From: Paludibacteraceae bacterium
GTDB lineage: Bacteria > Bacteroidota > Bacteroidia > Bacteroidales > Paludibacteraceae
Assembly: GCA_017962085.1 (NCBI GenBank)
Contig: JAGCWA010000014.1
Span: 62,001-126,000, forward strand
Length of the DNA stretch: 64,000 nucleotides
Direction of reading: 5' to 3'
The translations under genes and the position numbers were made by a program. A model generated the notes under the pieces. It was not told where the DNA came from. It ran no database searches and saw only the letters and a list, made by a program, of their open reading frames with translations. Positions 38,646 to 47,505 of the stretch are shown piece by piece (the first letter of the stretch is position 1; every line of letters begins with the position of its first letter).

Positions 38646-39479
38646 ATGATAAGCATCATTACCGCTATTTTCAACCAATTGCCAATGAATCGTATGTTTT
38701 ACGACTCCATTGTCAAAAACACGGACTCCGAGTTCGAACTCATTATCGTCGACAACTGCTCGACGGACGGAAGCACAGAATTTTTCAAGTCATTGGGGAA
38801 CAACGTGCATGTGATTGAAAATGACGGCAACTACACCTACTCATACTGCCAGAATGTGGGCATCAAGGCGGCGAAGGGTGACGTATACGCGTTCTTGAAC
38901 AACGACATCATCCTCTCCCCTCATTGGGACAGCCGATTGTTGCAGATACTTGGCAAGGACAACTACCATATCCTATCGCTCGCCAGCAACGACCGCATGG
39001 CGACGAAGGAGGAGACCACGCAATTATCCCGCCACTGGAAGCATGTCAAATACCCGATAAAATTCCTTATGGGGCAAAGGCAACTATCCTTGAAGACAAT
39101 GATAAAGCTATGCTATGGCCGCAACTGGGAGAAGTTCTGCGAAGAGGTATGGACCCGGCATGGACTCAACCTGAGGATAGGCTTCTCCGGCTCCGCGATC
39201 ATCATGGACAAGCAAGGGCTGGAAATGGTCGGAGGACAATGGGACCCCACGGTGCAAGGCCCCGATTTCGACATGTACCTCCAGACCGTGAAACTCAGCA
39301 AAGAGGGCAAAGACATCAAGCCGTTATCCATCGTCGGAGGAATCTTCCACCATCACTTCCGCCGCCTAACCTTCTACACGAAGTTCCCTCCATTCAAAGA
39401 CAAGGACAACATCATCGCGTTGGAGCAGAAATGGCCGGAAGAGGAACGGAAAGAGTATTTAGGCCTGATGAACGACTGA
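38646..39479 (+). CDS. family 2 glycosyltransferase
   Basis: This 277-residue GT-A fold transferase has the nucleotide-sugar entry MISIITAIFNQ, the ELIIVDNCSTDGS segment with the sugar-nucleotide-binding Asp, and the NNDIIL motif, an NND variant of the DxD metal site. No membrane helix is present, so it works at the cytoplasmic face. Such enzymes add sugars to surface polysaccharides or glycoproteins. The donor and acceptor cannot be predicted. It is a stand-alone gene with its own promoter and is not in a capsule cluster. Confidence 0.88.
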   Translation: MISIITAIFNQLPMNRMFYDSIVKNTDSEFELIIVDNCSTDGSTEFFKSLGNNVHVIENDGNYTYSYCQNVGIKAAKGDVYAFLNNDIILSPHWDSRLLQILGKDNYHILSLASNDRMATKEETTQLSRHWKHVKYPIKFLMGQRQLSLKTMIKLCYGRNWEKFCEEVWTRHGLNLRIGFSGSAIIMDKQGLEMVGGQWDPTVQGPDFDMYLQTVKLSKEGKDIKPLSIVGGIFHHHFRRLTFYTKFPPFKDKDNIIALEQKWPEEERKEYLGLMND

Positions 39480-39660
39480 CGCATCTTATCCATACCGAGA
39501 GCCTGCCTCCACAAGGATCGGCTCATGCGTCAACACGTGGAAGACGAGGAGATTGCGCCTTCACCATGTTTGCCGAAGCGTTTTCCATCTTCCCAAGTTC
39601 AGGCAAAACGAGAGGAGAATCACCCCATAAAATAAATTTCCTTTTTTGAGAAAAAAAGAG

Positions 39661-39668
39661 TAATTTCG
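39661..39668 (+). promoter_or_regulatory. -7-like element for the 2-oxoacid:ferredoxin oxidoreductase operon
   Basis: TAATTTCG lies 37 bases before the ATG at 39706. It is the same variant as that used upstream of the aminotransferase gene. A weak TTTC lies 20 bases upstream. Confidence 0.5.
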
Positions 39669-39705
39669 CGACTATTAAAAAACGACATAATAAACAGTAA
39701 GAAAA

Positions 39706-39933
39706 ATGGCTAAAATCAAAGGAGCTGTTGTAGTTAACAAAGACAGATGCAAGGGATGCCAATTGTGCGTTGTCGCTTGCCCTGCCAACGTGTTGGCGAT
39801 GTCCAAACAAGTTAACGCGAAAGGTTACAACTACGCCATCATGGCTAATGAGGACGCATGCGTAGGCTGCGCAAGTTGTGGAATCGTATGTCCGGATGGA
39901 TGTATTTCAGTGTACAAAACAAAAATAGATTAA
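39706..39933 (+). CDS. 2-oxoacid:ferredoxin oxidoreductase, delta (ferredoxin) subunit
   Basis: This 75-residue protein has two CxxCxxCxxxCP motifs, CKGCQLCVVACP and CVGCASCGIVCP, each binding a [4Fe-4S] cluster. It carries electrons from the catalytic subunits to ferredoxin. It is the first gene of a four-gene operon with the alpha (8-base gap), beta and gamma subunits. This subunit order is known for VOR/KOR-type enzymes in Bacteroides. Confidence 0.9.
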   Translation: MAKIKGAVVVNKDRCKGCQLCVVACPANVLAMSKQVNAKGYNYAIMANEDACVGCASCGIVCPDGCISVYKTKID

Positions 39934-39940
39934 TATAGAG

Positions 39941-41020
39941 ATGAGTGAAGAAGTAAGATTAATGAAAGGTAACGAGGCGATCGCACACGCCGCGATCCGC
40001 TGCGGATGCGATGGTTACTTCGGTTACCCCATCACTCCTCAATCCGAGGTTATGGAGACCCTCATGGAGGTGGAGCCTTGGAAAGAGACAGGTATGGTAG
40101 TGCTACAAGCAGAAAGTGAAGTCTCTTCCATCAACATGGTGTATGGTGGAGCCGCCACAGGTAAAAAAGTCATGACATCCTCTTCCAGCCCGGGTGTTTC
40201 CCTGATGCAGGAGGGTATCTCTTACTTGGCGGGCGCCGAGTTGCCTGCCTTGATCGTCAACGTGATGCGTGGCGGACCGGGTTTGGGTACGATCCAGCCT
40301 AGCCAATCCGACTACTTCCAGACCACCAAGGGCGGTGGACATGGAGACTATCGTCTGATCGCTTTGGCCCCTGCTTCCGTACAGGAGATGGCGGACTTCG
40401 TGGGATTGGCCTTCGATTTGGCCTTCAAATACAGAAACCCTGCGATCATCTTGGCGGACGGTGTCATCGGACAGATGATGGAGAAGGTGGTTTTGCCTGA
40501 CTACAAGCCAAGAAGAACCGACGAAGAGGTTGAGAAACAATGTCCTTGGGCGGCTACCGGAAGGAAGATGTCCCGCAAGAACAACATCATCACTTCCCTA
40601 GAGTTGAAACCAGAGGTGATGGAGCAGAACAACCTCCGCTTCCAAGCTAAATACAAGACGATCGAGGAGAACGAGGTACGCTACGAGGAGATCCTCTGCG
40701 ACGACGCGGAGTACTTGTTGGTGGCTTTCGGATGCTCCGCCCGCATCTGCCAAAAGGCATGCGAGATGGCGCGCGCTGAGGGAATCAAGCTGGGACTCCT
40801 CCGCCCGATCACCCTGTGGCCTTTCCCTACCAAGGTCATCGCACAATACGCCAACAAGGTGAAAGCCATGTTGTCCGTAGAGTTGAACGCCGGCCAAATG
40901 GTCGAGGATGTTCGCTTGGCTGTCAACGGTAAGGTTCCTGTTGAGCATTATGGACGCTTGGGCGGTATCGTCTTCACCCCAGACGAGATCGTGAACGCAG
41001 TGAAGACTAAATTGATGTAA
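39941..41020 (+). CDS. vorB: 2-oxoacid:ferredoxin oxidoreductase, alpha subunit (VorB/KorA-like)
   Basis: This 359-residue subunit carries the pyrimidine-binding and transketolase C-terminal-like domains of the thiamine-diphosphate enzyme. Motifs include FGYPITPQSEVME near the N-terminus, where substrate binds, and RGGPGLGTIQPSQSDYF. The complex oxidatively decarboxylates a 2-oxoacid to an acyl-CoA and reduces ferredoxin under anaerobic conditions. Branched-chain 2-oxoacids (VOR) or 2-oxoglutarate (KOR) are both possible, and the sequence alone does not decide. The preference for VorB reflects its resemblance to Bacteroides proteins annotated that way. Confidence 0.85.
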   Translation: MSEEVRLMKGNEAIAHAAIRCGCDGYFGYPITPQSEVMETLMEVEPWKETGMVVLQAESEVSSINMVYGGAATGKKVMTSSSSPGVSLMQEGISYLAGAELPALIVNVMRGGPGLGTIQPSQSDYFQTTKGGGHGDYRLIALAPASVQEMADFVGLAFDLAFKYRNPAIILADGVIGQMMEKVVLPDYKPRRTDEEVEKQCPWAATGRKMSRKNNIITSLELKPEVMEQNNLRFQAKYKTIEENEVRYEEILCDDAEYLLVAFGCSARICQKACEMARAEGIKLGLLRPITLWPFPTKVIAQYANKVKAMLSVELNAGQMVEDVRLAVNGKVPVEHYGRLGGIVFTPDEIVNAVKTKLM

Positions 41021-41041
41021 TTCACTTAATCGAAAAAGAAA

Positions 41042-41818
41042 ATGGCTTTAGAAGATATCATAAAACCCGAGAATCTGGTTTACAAGAAACCGGATATCAT
41101 GAACGACAACCCAATGCACTACTGTCCGGGTTGTAGCCACGGTGTCGTTCACAAGCTGATCGCCGAGGTTATCGAGGAGATGGGCTTAGTAGAGGACACG
41201 ATCGGTGTCACCCCTGTGGGATGCGCGGTTTTCGCCTACAACTACATCGACATCGACTGGGAAGAGGCTGCGCACGGCCGCGCACCTGCCTTGGCAACGG
41301 CCATCAAGCGCCTTCGCCCGAACAAATTGGTCTTCACCTACCAGGGTGACGGTGACCTTGCCGCCATCGGTACGGCTGAGACCATCCACGCCTGCAACCG
41401 TGGCGAGAGCATCGCTATCATCTTCATCAACAACGGTATCTATGGTATGACGGGTGGTCAGATGGCCCCTACGACCATCGAAGGCATGAAGACCGCCACC
41501 TGCCCTTACGGACGTGACGTGAAATTGAATGGTTATCCGCTGAAGATCACCAACCAACTGAAAGACTTGGAAGGTACCCGCTACGTGACCCGCCAAAGCG
41601 TGCAAACCGCTGCGGCTGTCCGCAAGACCAAGAAGGCCATCAGAAAGGCTTTCGAGAACTGCATGGACGGTAAGGGCGGCGCTAACGTCGTGGAGGTGGT
41701 TTCCACTTGCTCTTCGGGCTGGAAACTCACCCCTGAGAAGGCTAACAAGTGGATGGAGGAGAACATGTTCCCTCAATACCCACTCGGTGACTTAATTGAC
41801 AAAGACGCTAACCAATAA
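41042..41818 (+). CDS. 2-oxoacid:ferredoxin oxidoreductase, beta (TPP-binding) subunit
   Basis: This 258-residue subunit binds thiamine diphosphate and Mg2+. MHYCPGCSHG near the start is the beta-subunit signature. The TPP motif GDGDLAAIGTAETIHACNRG ends with NNGIYGMTGGQ, consistent with the GDG...N pattern. The gene is 21 bases after the alpha subunit and 11 bases before the gamma subunit. It performs the decarboxylation step together with alpha. Confidence 0.9.
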   Translation: MALEDIIKPENLVYKKPDIMNDNPMHYCPGCSHGVVHKLIAEVIEEMGLVEDTIGVTPVGCAVFAYNYIDIDWEEAAHGRAPALATAIKRLRPNKLVFTYQGDGDLAAIGTAETIHACNRGESIAIIFINNGIYGMTGGQMAPTTIEGMKTATCPYGRDVKLNGYPLKITNQLKDLEGTRYVTRQSVQTAAAVRKTKKAIRKAFENCMDGKGGANVVEVVSTCSSGWKLTPEKANKWMEENMFPQYPLGDLIDKDANQ

Positions 41819-41829
41819 AATCAGAAGAA

Positions 41830-42366
41830 ATGAAAGAGGAAATTATCATAGCTGGATTCGGAGGACAAGGCGTTCTCTCCATGGGTAAGATTCTTGCCTA
41901 CTCTGGTTTGATGCAGGGCAAAGAGGTGACTTGGATGCCTGCCTACGGTCCGGAACAACGCGGTGGTACCGCTAACGTGACCGTCATCCTGAGCGATGAG
42001 AAGATTAGCTCTCCTATCCTAAACTCCTACGATACGGCCATCATCCTGAACCAACAGTCATTGGATAAGTTCGAGAAGACCGTTAAACCGGGCGGAACAT
42101 TGATCTATGACCCTTACGGTATCACGACGGAACCTACGAGAAAGGATATCAACATCCACAAGATCAATGCGATGGACGCCTGCATCGAAATGAATGCGGC
42201 TAAGTCCTTCAACATGATCCTCCTCGGTGGATTCTTGAAAATCAGACCTATCGTTGAACTCGAAAACGTTCTCAAGGGTCTGAAGAAGACACTCCCTGAA
42301 CGTCACCACCACCTCATTCCGATGAACGAGGCAGCCTTGAAGAAGGGCATGGAGATCATTAAGTAA
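41830..42366 (+). CDS. 2-oxoacid:ferredoxin oxidoreductase, gamma subunit
   Basis: This 178-residue subunit has the gamma-domain signature GFGGQGVLSMGKILAYSGL near the N-terminus and YGPEQRGGTANV, which together form the CoA-proximal fold seen in POR/KOR gamma chains. It ends the four-gene operon, and a strong terminator begins 17 bases later. Codon use across the operon is like that of highly expressed genes, as expected for central anaerobic metabolism. Confidence 0.9.
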   Translation: MKEEIIIAGFGGQGVLSMGKILAYSGLMQGKEVTWMPAYGPEQRGGTANVTVILSDEKISSPILNSYDTAIILNQQSLDKFEKTVKPGGTLIYDPYGITTEPTRKDINIHKINAMDACIEMNAAKSFNMILLGGFLKIRPIVELENVLKGLKKTLPERHHHLIPMNEAALKKGMEIIK

Positions 42367-42383
42367 ATTATTTTTTTTTTCAT

Positions 42384-42416
42384 AAGGGGATGTCGTCGGA
42401 AGAAGACATCCCCTTT
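42384..42416 (+). terminator. terminator of the oxidoreductase operon
   Basis: AAGGGGATGTC and GACATCCCCTT form an 11-bp perfect stem with a 10-base loop, followed by TCTCTTTCCC. Confidence 0.8.
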
Positions 42417-42451
42417 CTCTTTCCCCGAAACAACGAAGCCATACATCATCC

Positions 42452-43294
42452 ATGATCGCAACGCCCCCGATAATCAACGGAGAACACCTGAATTTCAAAC
42501 AGACTTGGGAAGTCATCCGTATGGTCCCTTATTATCAATCGAAAAAGACATGGATCATCAAAACCGCCTATACATACGGACTCATCTTGGCCATCACAGG
42601 AATCATCTGCATGGCCATGCTGATTGCCATAAAACTCACCGACCCTAACTGGGAATCTTCTTGGCCTGTCACCATCCTCGGTGGCTTTTTTTGCCCGGCA
42701 ATGTGGCTTTACCCTTTCGCCCTGATCGCCACCTATTTCCAATCATTCATATATGCAAAAAAACTGATGAGAATACATGAGGACTTCATGCGAAGATGGT
42801 TCAAGGACAACAAAATAGTGGTGCCGACTACCCCTCTCAACTGCATAGTCAAAATAGACAATGGCTGGGATCTTGAAGTGGCTGTCACAACGGACAAATA
42901 TATGCGCAACCAGGAAAAGCCATCGGAATTCAAGTCCCGCAAGTTTATCGTGGTGGCTTTATATATTGAGTCACCAACCGATCCTTCCCTGATAGAGTCG
43001 GAATGGGAGGCCTTCTGCCAAGGGAAAGCCAGCTGCCGGAATCTTTTCTTCAAAAAGGATTTGGCATACATCATTTTTCCAGCCAACAAACCCGAAGAGG
43101 AGAATCTTCCGGAATCCCTCCAACAAATGGAATACCTGATACAACGTTTCCAACTGACGCCCCACACAATCCTCCGCATCAGGACTGCGGAAGAGGATTC
43201 CCATGAGGAAAAAGATTCCTCAGACCCCTATGACGATGCGACGGAAAGGGAACCATCCGAAGAACAGCCAAATAGCAATCTTGCAAATGAATAA
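42452..43294 (+). CDS. two-helix membrane protein of unknown function
   Basis: This 280-residue protein has two membrane helices at about residues 31-52 and 68-92. A cytoplasmic or periplasmic domain of about 170 residues follows, and then an acidic low-complexity C-terminus rich in Glu, Asp and Ser (from about residue 245). There is no signal peptide. I do not recognise the family, although the layout of two helices followed by a mixed alpha/beta domain resembles YcxB-like proteins; that similarity is weak. It starts 36 bases after the operon terminator, so it may be expressed separately or by read-through. Confidence 0.5.
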   Translation: MIATPPIINGEHLNFKQTWEVIRMVPYYQSKKTWIIKTAYTYGLILAITGIICMAMLIAIKLTDPNWESSWPVTILGGFFCPAMWLYPFALIATYFQSFIYAKKLMRIHEDFMRRWFKDNKIVVPTTPLNCIVKIDNGWDLEVAVTTDKYMRNQEKPSEFKSRKFIVVALYIESPTDPSLIESEWEAFCQGKASCRNLFFKKDLAYIIFPANKPEEENLPESLQQMEYLIQRFQLTPHTILRIRTAEEDSHEEKDSSDPYDDATEREPSEEQPNSNLANE

Positions 43295-43458
43295 AAAATC
43301 AACAATTTAGCACAAACCAACAAACTACGACCACCTTAGCGTCCACCTCAAAAAACTCCTTTCAAAACGGATCCTCAATCCGCAAATCAATCGTTTTTAC
43401 CAATGGATAATATAGAATAAAATCGTAAATAACGATAGATTATTTATGGTTAACACAC

Positions 43459-43466
43459 TAAATTTG
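43459..43466 (+). promoter_or_regulatory. -7 element upstream of the small secreted protein gene
   Basis: TAAATTTG matches TAnnTTTG, with a leader of about 80 bases to the ATG at 43551. The rest of 43295-43550 is A/T-rich without other visible features. Confidence 0.4.
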
Positions 43467-43550
43467 TCATATCAAACAAAAGGGAAGACAAGCGGTCGGA
43501 CTTACATTGGTTGTGAATTTATATATACTATTAACTAAAATTTGTGGATT

Positions 43551-43826
43551 ATGAGAAAAGTAGTTTTAACAATAATTCTGTCAGTGGCATACCTAAGTTC
43601 GTATGCTTTCGACATAAAGTGTATGAGTGTGGACTTCGAGAAGAAGGAGTTGAAACACAATGGTAGCACCTACGAATTGGTGGAGGTGAAGAACAGGCAG
43701 AGAAGCTCCTGGCGAGAAGTGACTTACCTCTGCATCGACAGCAAACTACACGCTGTGGCCTTCCGTCTCTTCGTCACCGACGGCGGGGATTTCATGAGGC
43801 TGCAGAAGTATACGTCAAAAAAGTAA
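43551..43826 (+). CDS. small secreted protein of unknown function
   Basis: This 91-residue protein has a signal peptide ending near SSYAFD (about residue 20). The mature part of about 70 residues is basic and probably beta-rich (CMSVDFEKKELKHNGSTYELVEV). I chose the ATG at 43551; the frame can be extended by three codons only through a TTG. No family is recognised. It stands alone, followed by an A/T-rich tandem repeat tract and then a convergent gene. Confidence 0.5.
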   Translation: MRKVVLTIILSVAYLSSYAFDIKCMSVDFEKKELKHNGSTYELVEVKNRQRSSWREVTYLCIDSKLHAVAFRLFVTDGGDFMRLQKYTSKK

Positions 43827-43880
43827 TTGATTGAATAATTGAATAACTAAATAATTGAGTGATTGAGTGATTAATTGATC
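43824..43880 (+). repeat. A/T-rich degenerate tandem repeat (TGATTGA/TAATTGA units)
   Basis: About eight imperfect 8-10 base units such as ATTGAATA and TGATTGAG follow one another directly after the stop codon of the small secreted protein. It is the tail region between two convergent genes. Likely a slipped-strand repeat, with no evidence of function. Confidence 0.5.
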
Positions 43881-43976
43881 GTTTTGCGTTTTTATTCTTT
43901 TCCATTTTTCAATGCCAGGATCGTTTCCCATAAAACATCCTGGCATTTTTCACGGCCATTCGAAATCATCCGCCCA

Positions 43977-44573
43977 TCACACGCGTTCCCACTGTTTGGT
44001 CTCAAAATTGTACCGTTTGATCACACGTGCCGGGTTGCCTGCGACCACAGAGAAGGGCGGAACATCCTTCGTCACGACGGAATTCGCCGCCACCACGCAA
44101 TGCTCTCCGATGGTCACACCCGACAAGACATGGCATCCGAACGCCAGCCAACTGCCTTTCCCGATCACAACAGGTCCCTTGTGTACAATGGGTTGCTTGC
44201 AGATAGGAAGGGTAACATCCTCATAACCATGCGAATGGTCTGTGATATGGACAAACGCGGCGAGGAGCACATCATCCTCTATGGTGACGGAATAGGCGGA
44301 GGCTATCCTGTTGTAGGCGCCAAAATTCACATTGTTTCCCACCACGATCTTGGAAGGATAATCCGTTCCCATGTGACTGTGAAGGGGACAAAAAGCGGTG
44401 CGCTGATTCACCACACAATGGTCGCCGAAATAGATGTGTTGCGGATGGAGGAAGAGGACATCCTTCCCCACATTCAGTTTCCTAGGATTGTTTCCTAACT
44501 TCTTTGTTATCGAACGGTTACGTATCTTAGATTGCCAAAATGACAGGCTGAACAATCGCTTAACTTTCGCCAT
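43977..44573 (-). CDS. hexapeptide-repeat (left-handed beta-helix) O-acetyltransferase
   Basis: This 198-residue acyltransferase has hexapeptide repeats from about residue 45 to 175 and the C-terminal signature VVAGNPARVIKRY, typical of CoA-dependent O-acetyltransferases such as the WcaF/maltose acetyltransferase group. The probable catalytic His lies in DHSHGYE, and substrates bind between subunits of a trimer. It is likely to acetylate a sugar of a surface polysaccharide. The gene follows the DUF2461 gene by 30 bases and may be co-transcribed with it. Confidence 0.83.
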   Translation of the reverse strand: MAKVKRLFSLSFWQSKIRNRSITKKLGNNPRKLNVGKDVLFLHPQHIYFGDHCVVNQRTAFCPLHSHMGTDYPSKIVVGNNVNFGAYNRIASAYSVTIEDDVLLAAFVHITDHSHGYEDVTLPICKQPIVHKGPVVIGKGSWLAFGCHVLSGVTIGEHCVVAANSVVTKDVPPFSVVAGNPARVIKRYNFETKQWERV

Positions 44574-44603
44574 ATTGTCACGTTTTTCAAAAATCCTCTG
44601 GTC

Positions 44604-45299
44604 TTAATCCTCCTCACTCACATAATCGATCACCTGATTCAGGTATTCCACGAAGGGTTTGTTGCGGCGGAAGAGCGTCAGCACATGCTGGAGGAGCTCC
44701 TCTTGGTCCGACACCTCCTCCTCGGACATGAATTTAGACAAGCAATAGACCTTCAGCCTAGCATAATCAGGGTATTTGCACTCGGAGAACTCCTTCGGCA
44801 GTTTCTTCAACGAGCCCTCGCTATCGAGTGTGAAACCATCTTTCGCGCCTGTCCGCACAAAGGAGGCGAACTTCTCAGGCTCGTCCATCAGGTCTTCCCG
44901 CACGATCTCCACCACCCTCTTGTCGTAACAGTAATGTCCGATCGCCACCATATTGGCATCCGGATAGCCATCCCCACCCACGGAGAGGTGGAAATAGTAA
45001 CCCGCCCTACCCGACTTCTTGCCACCGGGGGCGATGAAGACCCCGAAATGCGTTTTGTAAGGCGATTTATCCGCCGAGAAGCGGATGTCCCGGTTAATGC
45101 GGTAGGTGCAGTCCTTCAGTTCTAGACCCGCCACGCTCTCGTCGAACCGGCCCGTCTCCTCTATCAGCCGTCGGGCGAATTGGCTAAAGGAATCCTTCGC
45201 CTCCTCGTACTCCTTCCGATGGGCATGGAACCACTCCGTATTGTTATTCTCCCGCAACGTGCGCAGGAATGCGATCACTTTCTTCATATCAACGTTCAT
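44604..45299 (-). CDS. DUF2461 family protein
   Basis: This 231-residue cytoplasmic protein of the DUF2461/TIGR02453 family has diagnostic motifs LRENNNTEWFHAHRKEYE, INRDIRFSADKSPYKTHFG and GGKKSGRAGYYFHLS. The biochemical function of the family is not known. Two in-frame ATG codons (45299 and 45287) are equally plausible starts. The minus-strand element TAATTTCG at 45315-45322 would give a very short leader from the first. It is followed after 30 bases by the acetyltransferase gene. Confidence 0.88.
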   Translation of the reverse strand: MNVDMKKVIAFLRTLRENNNTEWFHAHRKEYEEAKDSFSQFARRLIEETGRFDESVAGLELKDCTYRINRDIRFSADKSPYKTHFGVFIAPGGKKSGRAGYYFHLSVGGDGYPDANMVAIGHYCYDKRVVEIVREDLMDEPEKFASFVRTGAKDGFTLDSEGSLKKLPKEFSECKYPDYARLKVYCLSKFMSEEEVSDQEELLQHVLTLFRRNKPFVEYLNQVIDYVSEED

Positions 45300-45314
45300 T
45301 TATCGTTACGGTCA

Positions 45315-45322
45315 CGAAATTA
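45315..45322 (-). promoter_or_regulatory. -7-like element for the DUF2461 gene
   Basis: The minus strand reads TAATTTCG, the same variant found upstream of the aminotransferase and oxidoreductase genes, 15 bases before the ATG at 45299. Confidence 0.4.
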
Positions 45323-45388
45323 CAAAAAAGAAAGACAAAAAAACGAATTAAACTTTTACGGAATATGAAATCTTTGCATATTTGCATC

Positions 45389-45426
45389 GGGTTACGCATT
45401 TCGGTTAATCCCGAAATGCCTTACCC
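45389..45426 (+). other. 38-base hairpin in a gene-free region
   Basis: A 16-base stem with two mismatches (T-T and C-C) and a 6-base loop: the inner nine pairs are GCATTTCGG with CCGAAATGC and the outer arms are GGGTTA and TTACCC. It opens a more GC-rich patch (to about 45510) within the 408-base gap between the DUF2461 and DUF4832 genes. No T-run follows, so it is not a simple terminator. It could be a small RNA, a leader structure or a dispersed repeat. The rest of the gap holds no convincing gene. Confidence 0.5.
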
Positions 45427-45707
45427 ACCAGGGGGCTTAACCCACAGAGGGGACTTCGCTTTTAGGCGTTGCCTGCCGTGCCCCAAGTGTTGTCATCTGA
45501 AATGGTGGCAAGGCGCAATCGTCAAAGGGCTTTCTATTACAGGAAGTCTTTTGTCTTTTTTCGTATATTCCTAAATCAAAGTTTTTTCGCAAGCATAATA
45601 TGACCACTAAAATCAAACGTGGAATGCAAATTTTCCGTACATTAGGGAATCGATAACAACCATGCGTCGAGGGTTGACATCCTCCGCAGGACTAACATAC
45701 GACGATC

Positions 45708-47429
45708 ATGATAAAAACCATCACCTTCGCAGGCCTTCTTTTCTTAGGCTTAACACTCCACGGGGCTCCCGTTCCGCAAGACCTGGACTATACCGACGCT
45801 TTGGAGAAAGTGGAGAACCCCGGCATCGGATTCTACCGCACCCAAGGCCTACACCTGAAGGCGGAAGGAAATCAACCAGCAAGCACATGGGGCAACATCT
45901 CCCACCTCAGAATGGACATCTCGGAATTCTCCGACAAAGCGGTGCTGAGCGTCAACGAGGAGACGGGCGACACCACCTTCGGGGTCTCCCGACCACTCAC
46001 CCAAGATGCCTTGGAGGCATTCGAGGCGACGCTGGACGCCGTGCGCCAACGGGGAAAGACAGCCATCGTGCGCTTCGCCTACGACCCTTGGTTCAACGGC
46101 TCGACCAAATGCGACCCGGAGCAGTCCGTCATCCTCGGTCACCTGAAGCAATTGGGAGAAGTGTACGCCCGCAACACGGACGTCATCACCTTCGTGGAGC
46201 TGGGCATGTACGGCAGTTGGGGCGAGATGCACTCCAGCAACGTGGGCAGCAACGAGAACATCGCGGAGGCGCTGCAGACTCTGCTCCGATGCACGCCTCC
46301 GGAGATCAAGATCGGTGTGCGCCGTCCCGACATCGTGGCGGTTTGGCTGGGTGTCAACAAGGGAGGCAACTACTCGGGCTTCGACATCCACTCGGAAGCG
46401 TTCCTGAAAGCCCTTGCGGCGAAAGGGGACACCCTCCTGCGCGTCGGCATGTACAACGACGGTTACCTAGGCTCCTACAGTGACTTGGGCACTATCGGCA
46501 TGGGGGAAAGCGGACATCAGATGACCCGCGAGATGATGGTGCAATGGCTCGAGACCTACTCGATGCACACCCCCTACGGAGGTGAGCTCGTCGCCAACTA
46601 CAACGGTGACGAACCGATCAACACCCCAGCCTACCTCTCCCAAGAGGGATTCCGCACCCACACCTCCTACCTCAACTACGAATGGCACCAACCCACCATC
46701 CTCGGATGGAAGGAGATCACCTTCGAAGGCGACGACCCCGAATACAACGGGAAGAATGGTTACACCTACGTGGAGAACCACCTGGGCTACCGTTTCATCC
46801 TTCGGAGCGCCACGATCGACACCGACCCGACAGGAGAGAATGGCATCGACGTGACGCTGGGCATAGAGAACGTAGGGTTCGGCAACCTCACCCGCAAAGC
46901 GATCGTCTCGTTCCTCTTCAAGGGAGAGACGGAGAGCCACGAAGTGCTTCCGAAAAACCCTATCGACCCCATGGCGTGGCTTTCAAGGGAGACAACAACC
47001 CTAAGCATGCGCCTAGAGATTCCGCAAGAGATGGAGGAAGGCACGTACGAACTATTCATCCGAATCTCAGAATATGGTGACCACAAGAGCGACAAAAATT
47101 ACCACTGCATACAATTCGGCAATCCATCCGCACAATACAATGCGACCCTCGGAGCAAACAAAATCGGGCGGTTCGTCTACAAAAAAGCAGGAGAGAACGG
47201 GCTGGACGACATCGCCCAAGGCGAAGAAGGCACCCGCCTACTCGACGGAGCGCTGCACCTACAGAAGGGCGAGAAGGCGACATTGTACAACCTAAAGGGA
47301 GAGAAGTTGGGAGAATGGAGAGCCGGTTCGGAGCGGAGCATAAGCCTCATCCCCTACCAAGGACAAACCATCATCGCGGACATCCGCGGAGGCAAGGAGG
47401 CAAAGAGTCTGAAAATAATAGTGGAATAA
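45708..47429 (+). CDS. secreted DUF4874/DUF4832 protein with degenerate sorting tail
   Basis: This 573-residue protein has a signal peptide of about 19 residues. The N-terminal half (about 25-180) matches DUF4874 with ENPGIGFYRTQGLHL and LRMDISEFSDKA. The central part (about 200-450) matches DUF4832 with ELGMYGSWGEMH and IGVRRPDIVAVWLGV. The fold suggests a TIM-barrel glycoside-hydrolase-like protein with conserved Glu in FVELGMYGSWGE, so a role on a polysaccharide is possible but unproven. The last 70 residues form a beta-sandwich tail resembling a T9SS type A domain. It is a single gene, bounded downstream by a strong hairpin. Confidence 0.8.
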   Translation: MIKTITFAGLLFLGLTLHGAPVPQDLDYTDALEKVENPGIGFYRTQGLHLKAEGNQPASTWGNISHLRMDISEFSDKAVLSVNEETGDTTFGVSRPLTQDALEAFEATLDAVRQRGKTAIVRFAYDPWFNGSTKCDPEQSVILGHLKQLGEVYARNTDVITFVELGMYGSWGEMHSSNVGSNENIAEALQTLLRCTPPEIKIGVRRPDIVAVWLGVNKGGNYSGFDIHSEAFLKALAAKGDTLLRVGMYNDGYLGSYSDLGTIGMGESGHQMTREMMVQWLETYSMHTPYGGELVANYNGDEPINTPAYLSQEGFRTHTSYLNYEWHQPTILGWKEITFEGDDPEYNGKNGYTYVENHLGYRFILRSATIDTDPTGENGIDVTLGIENVGFGNLTRKAIVSFLFKGETESHEVLPKNPIDPMAWLSRETTTLSMRLEIPQEMEEGTYELFIRISEYGDHKSDKNYHCIQFGNPSAQYNATLGANKIGRFVYKKAGENGLDDIAQGEEGTRLLDGALHLQKGEKATLYNLKGEKLGEWRAGSERSISLIPYQGQTIIADIRGGKEAKSLKIIVE

Positions 47430-47444
47430 CGGCCATACAACGCA

Positions 47445-47474
47445 CAAAAAAAGGAGGGGCGAACACCCCTCCTT
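47445..47474. terminator. terminator between convergent genes
   Basis: AAGGAGGGG and CCCCTCCTT form a 9-bp stem (47451-47474). On the minus strand it is followed by a T-run (A-run at 47445-47450 on the plus strand), so it terminates the barrel-protein gene strongly and the DUF4832 gene less so. Confidence 0.8.
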
Positions 47475-47505
47475 AATCATTTACAATAGTCTGTTTCGGA
47501 TTCAA

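Noticed and set aside
43824-43880. Tandem short repeats considered as a CRISPR array or att site
   Set aside because: Units are 8-10 bases, imperfect and without spacers. They look like slipped A/T repeats.
45269-45574. 101-residue plus-strand frame covering the hairpin element
   Set aside because: It starts antisense inside the DUF2461 gene and runs across the inverted repeat. The structure of the DNA explains it better than a protein, though a dispersed coding repeat is not fully excluded.
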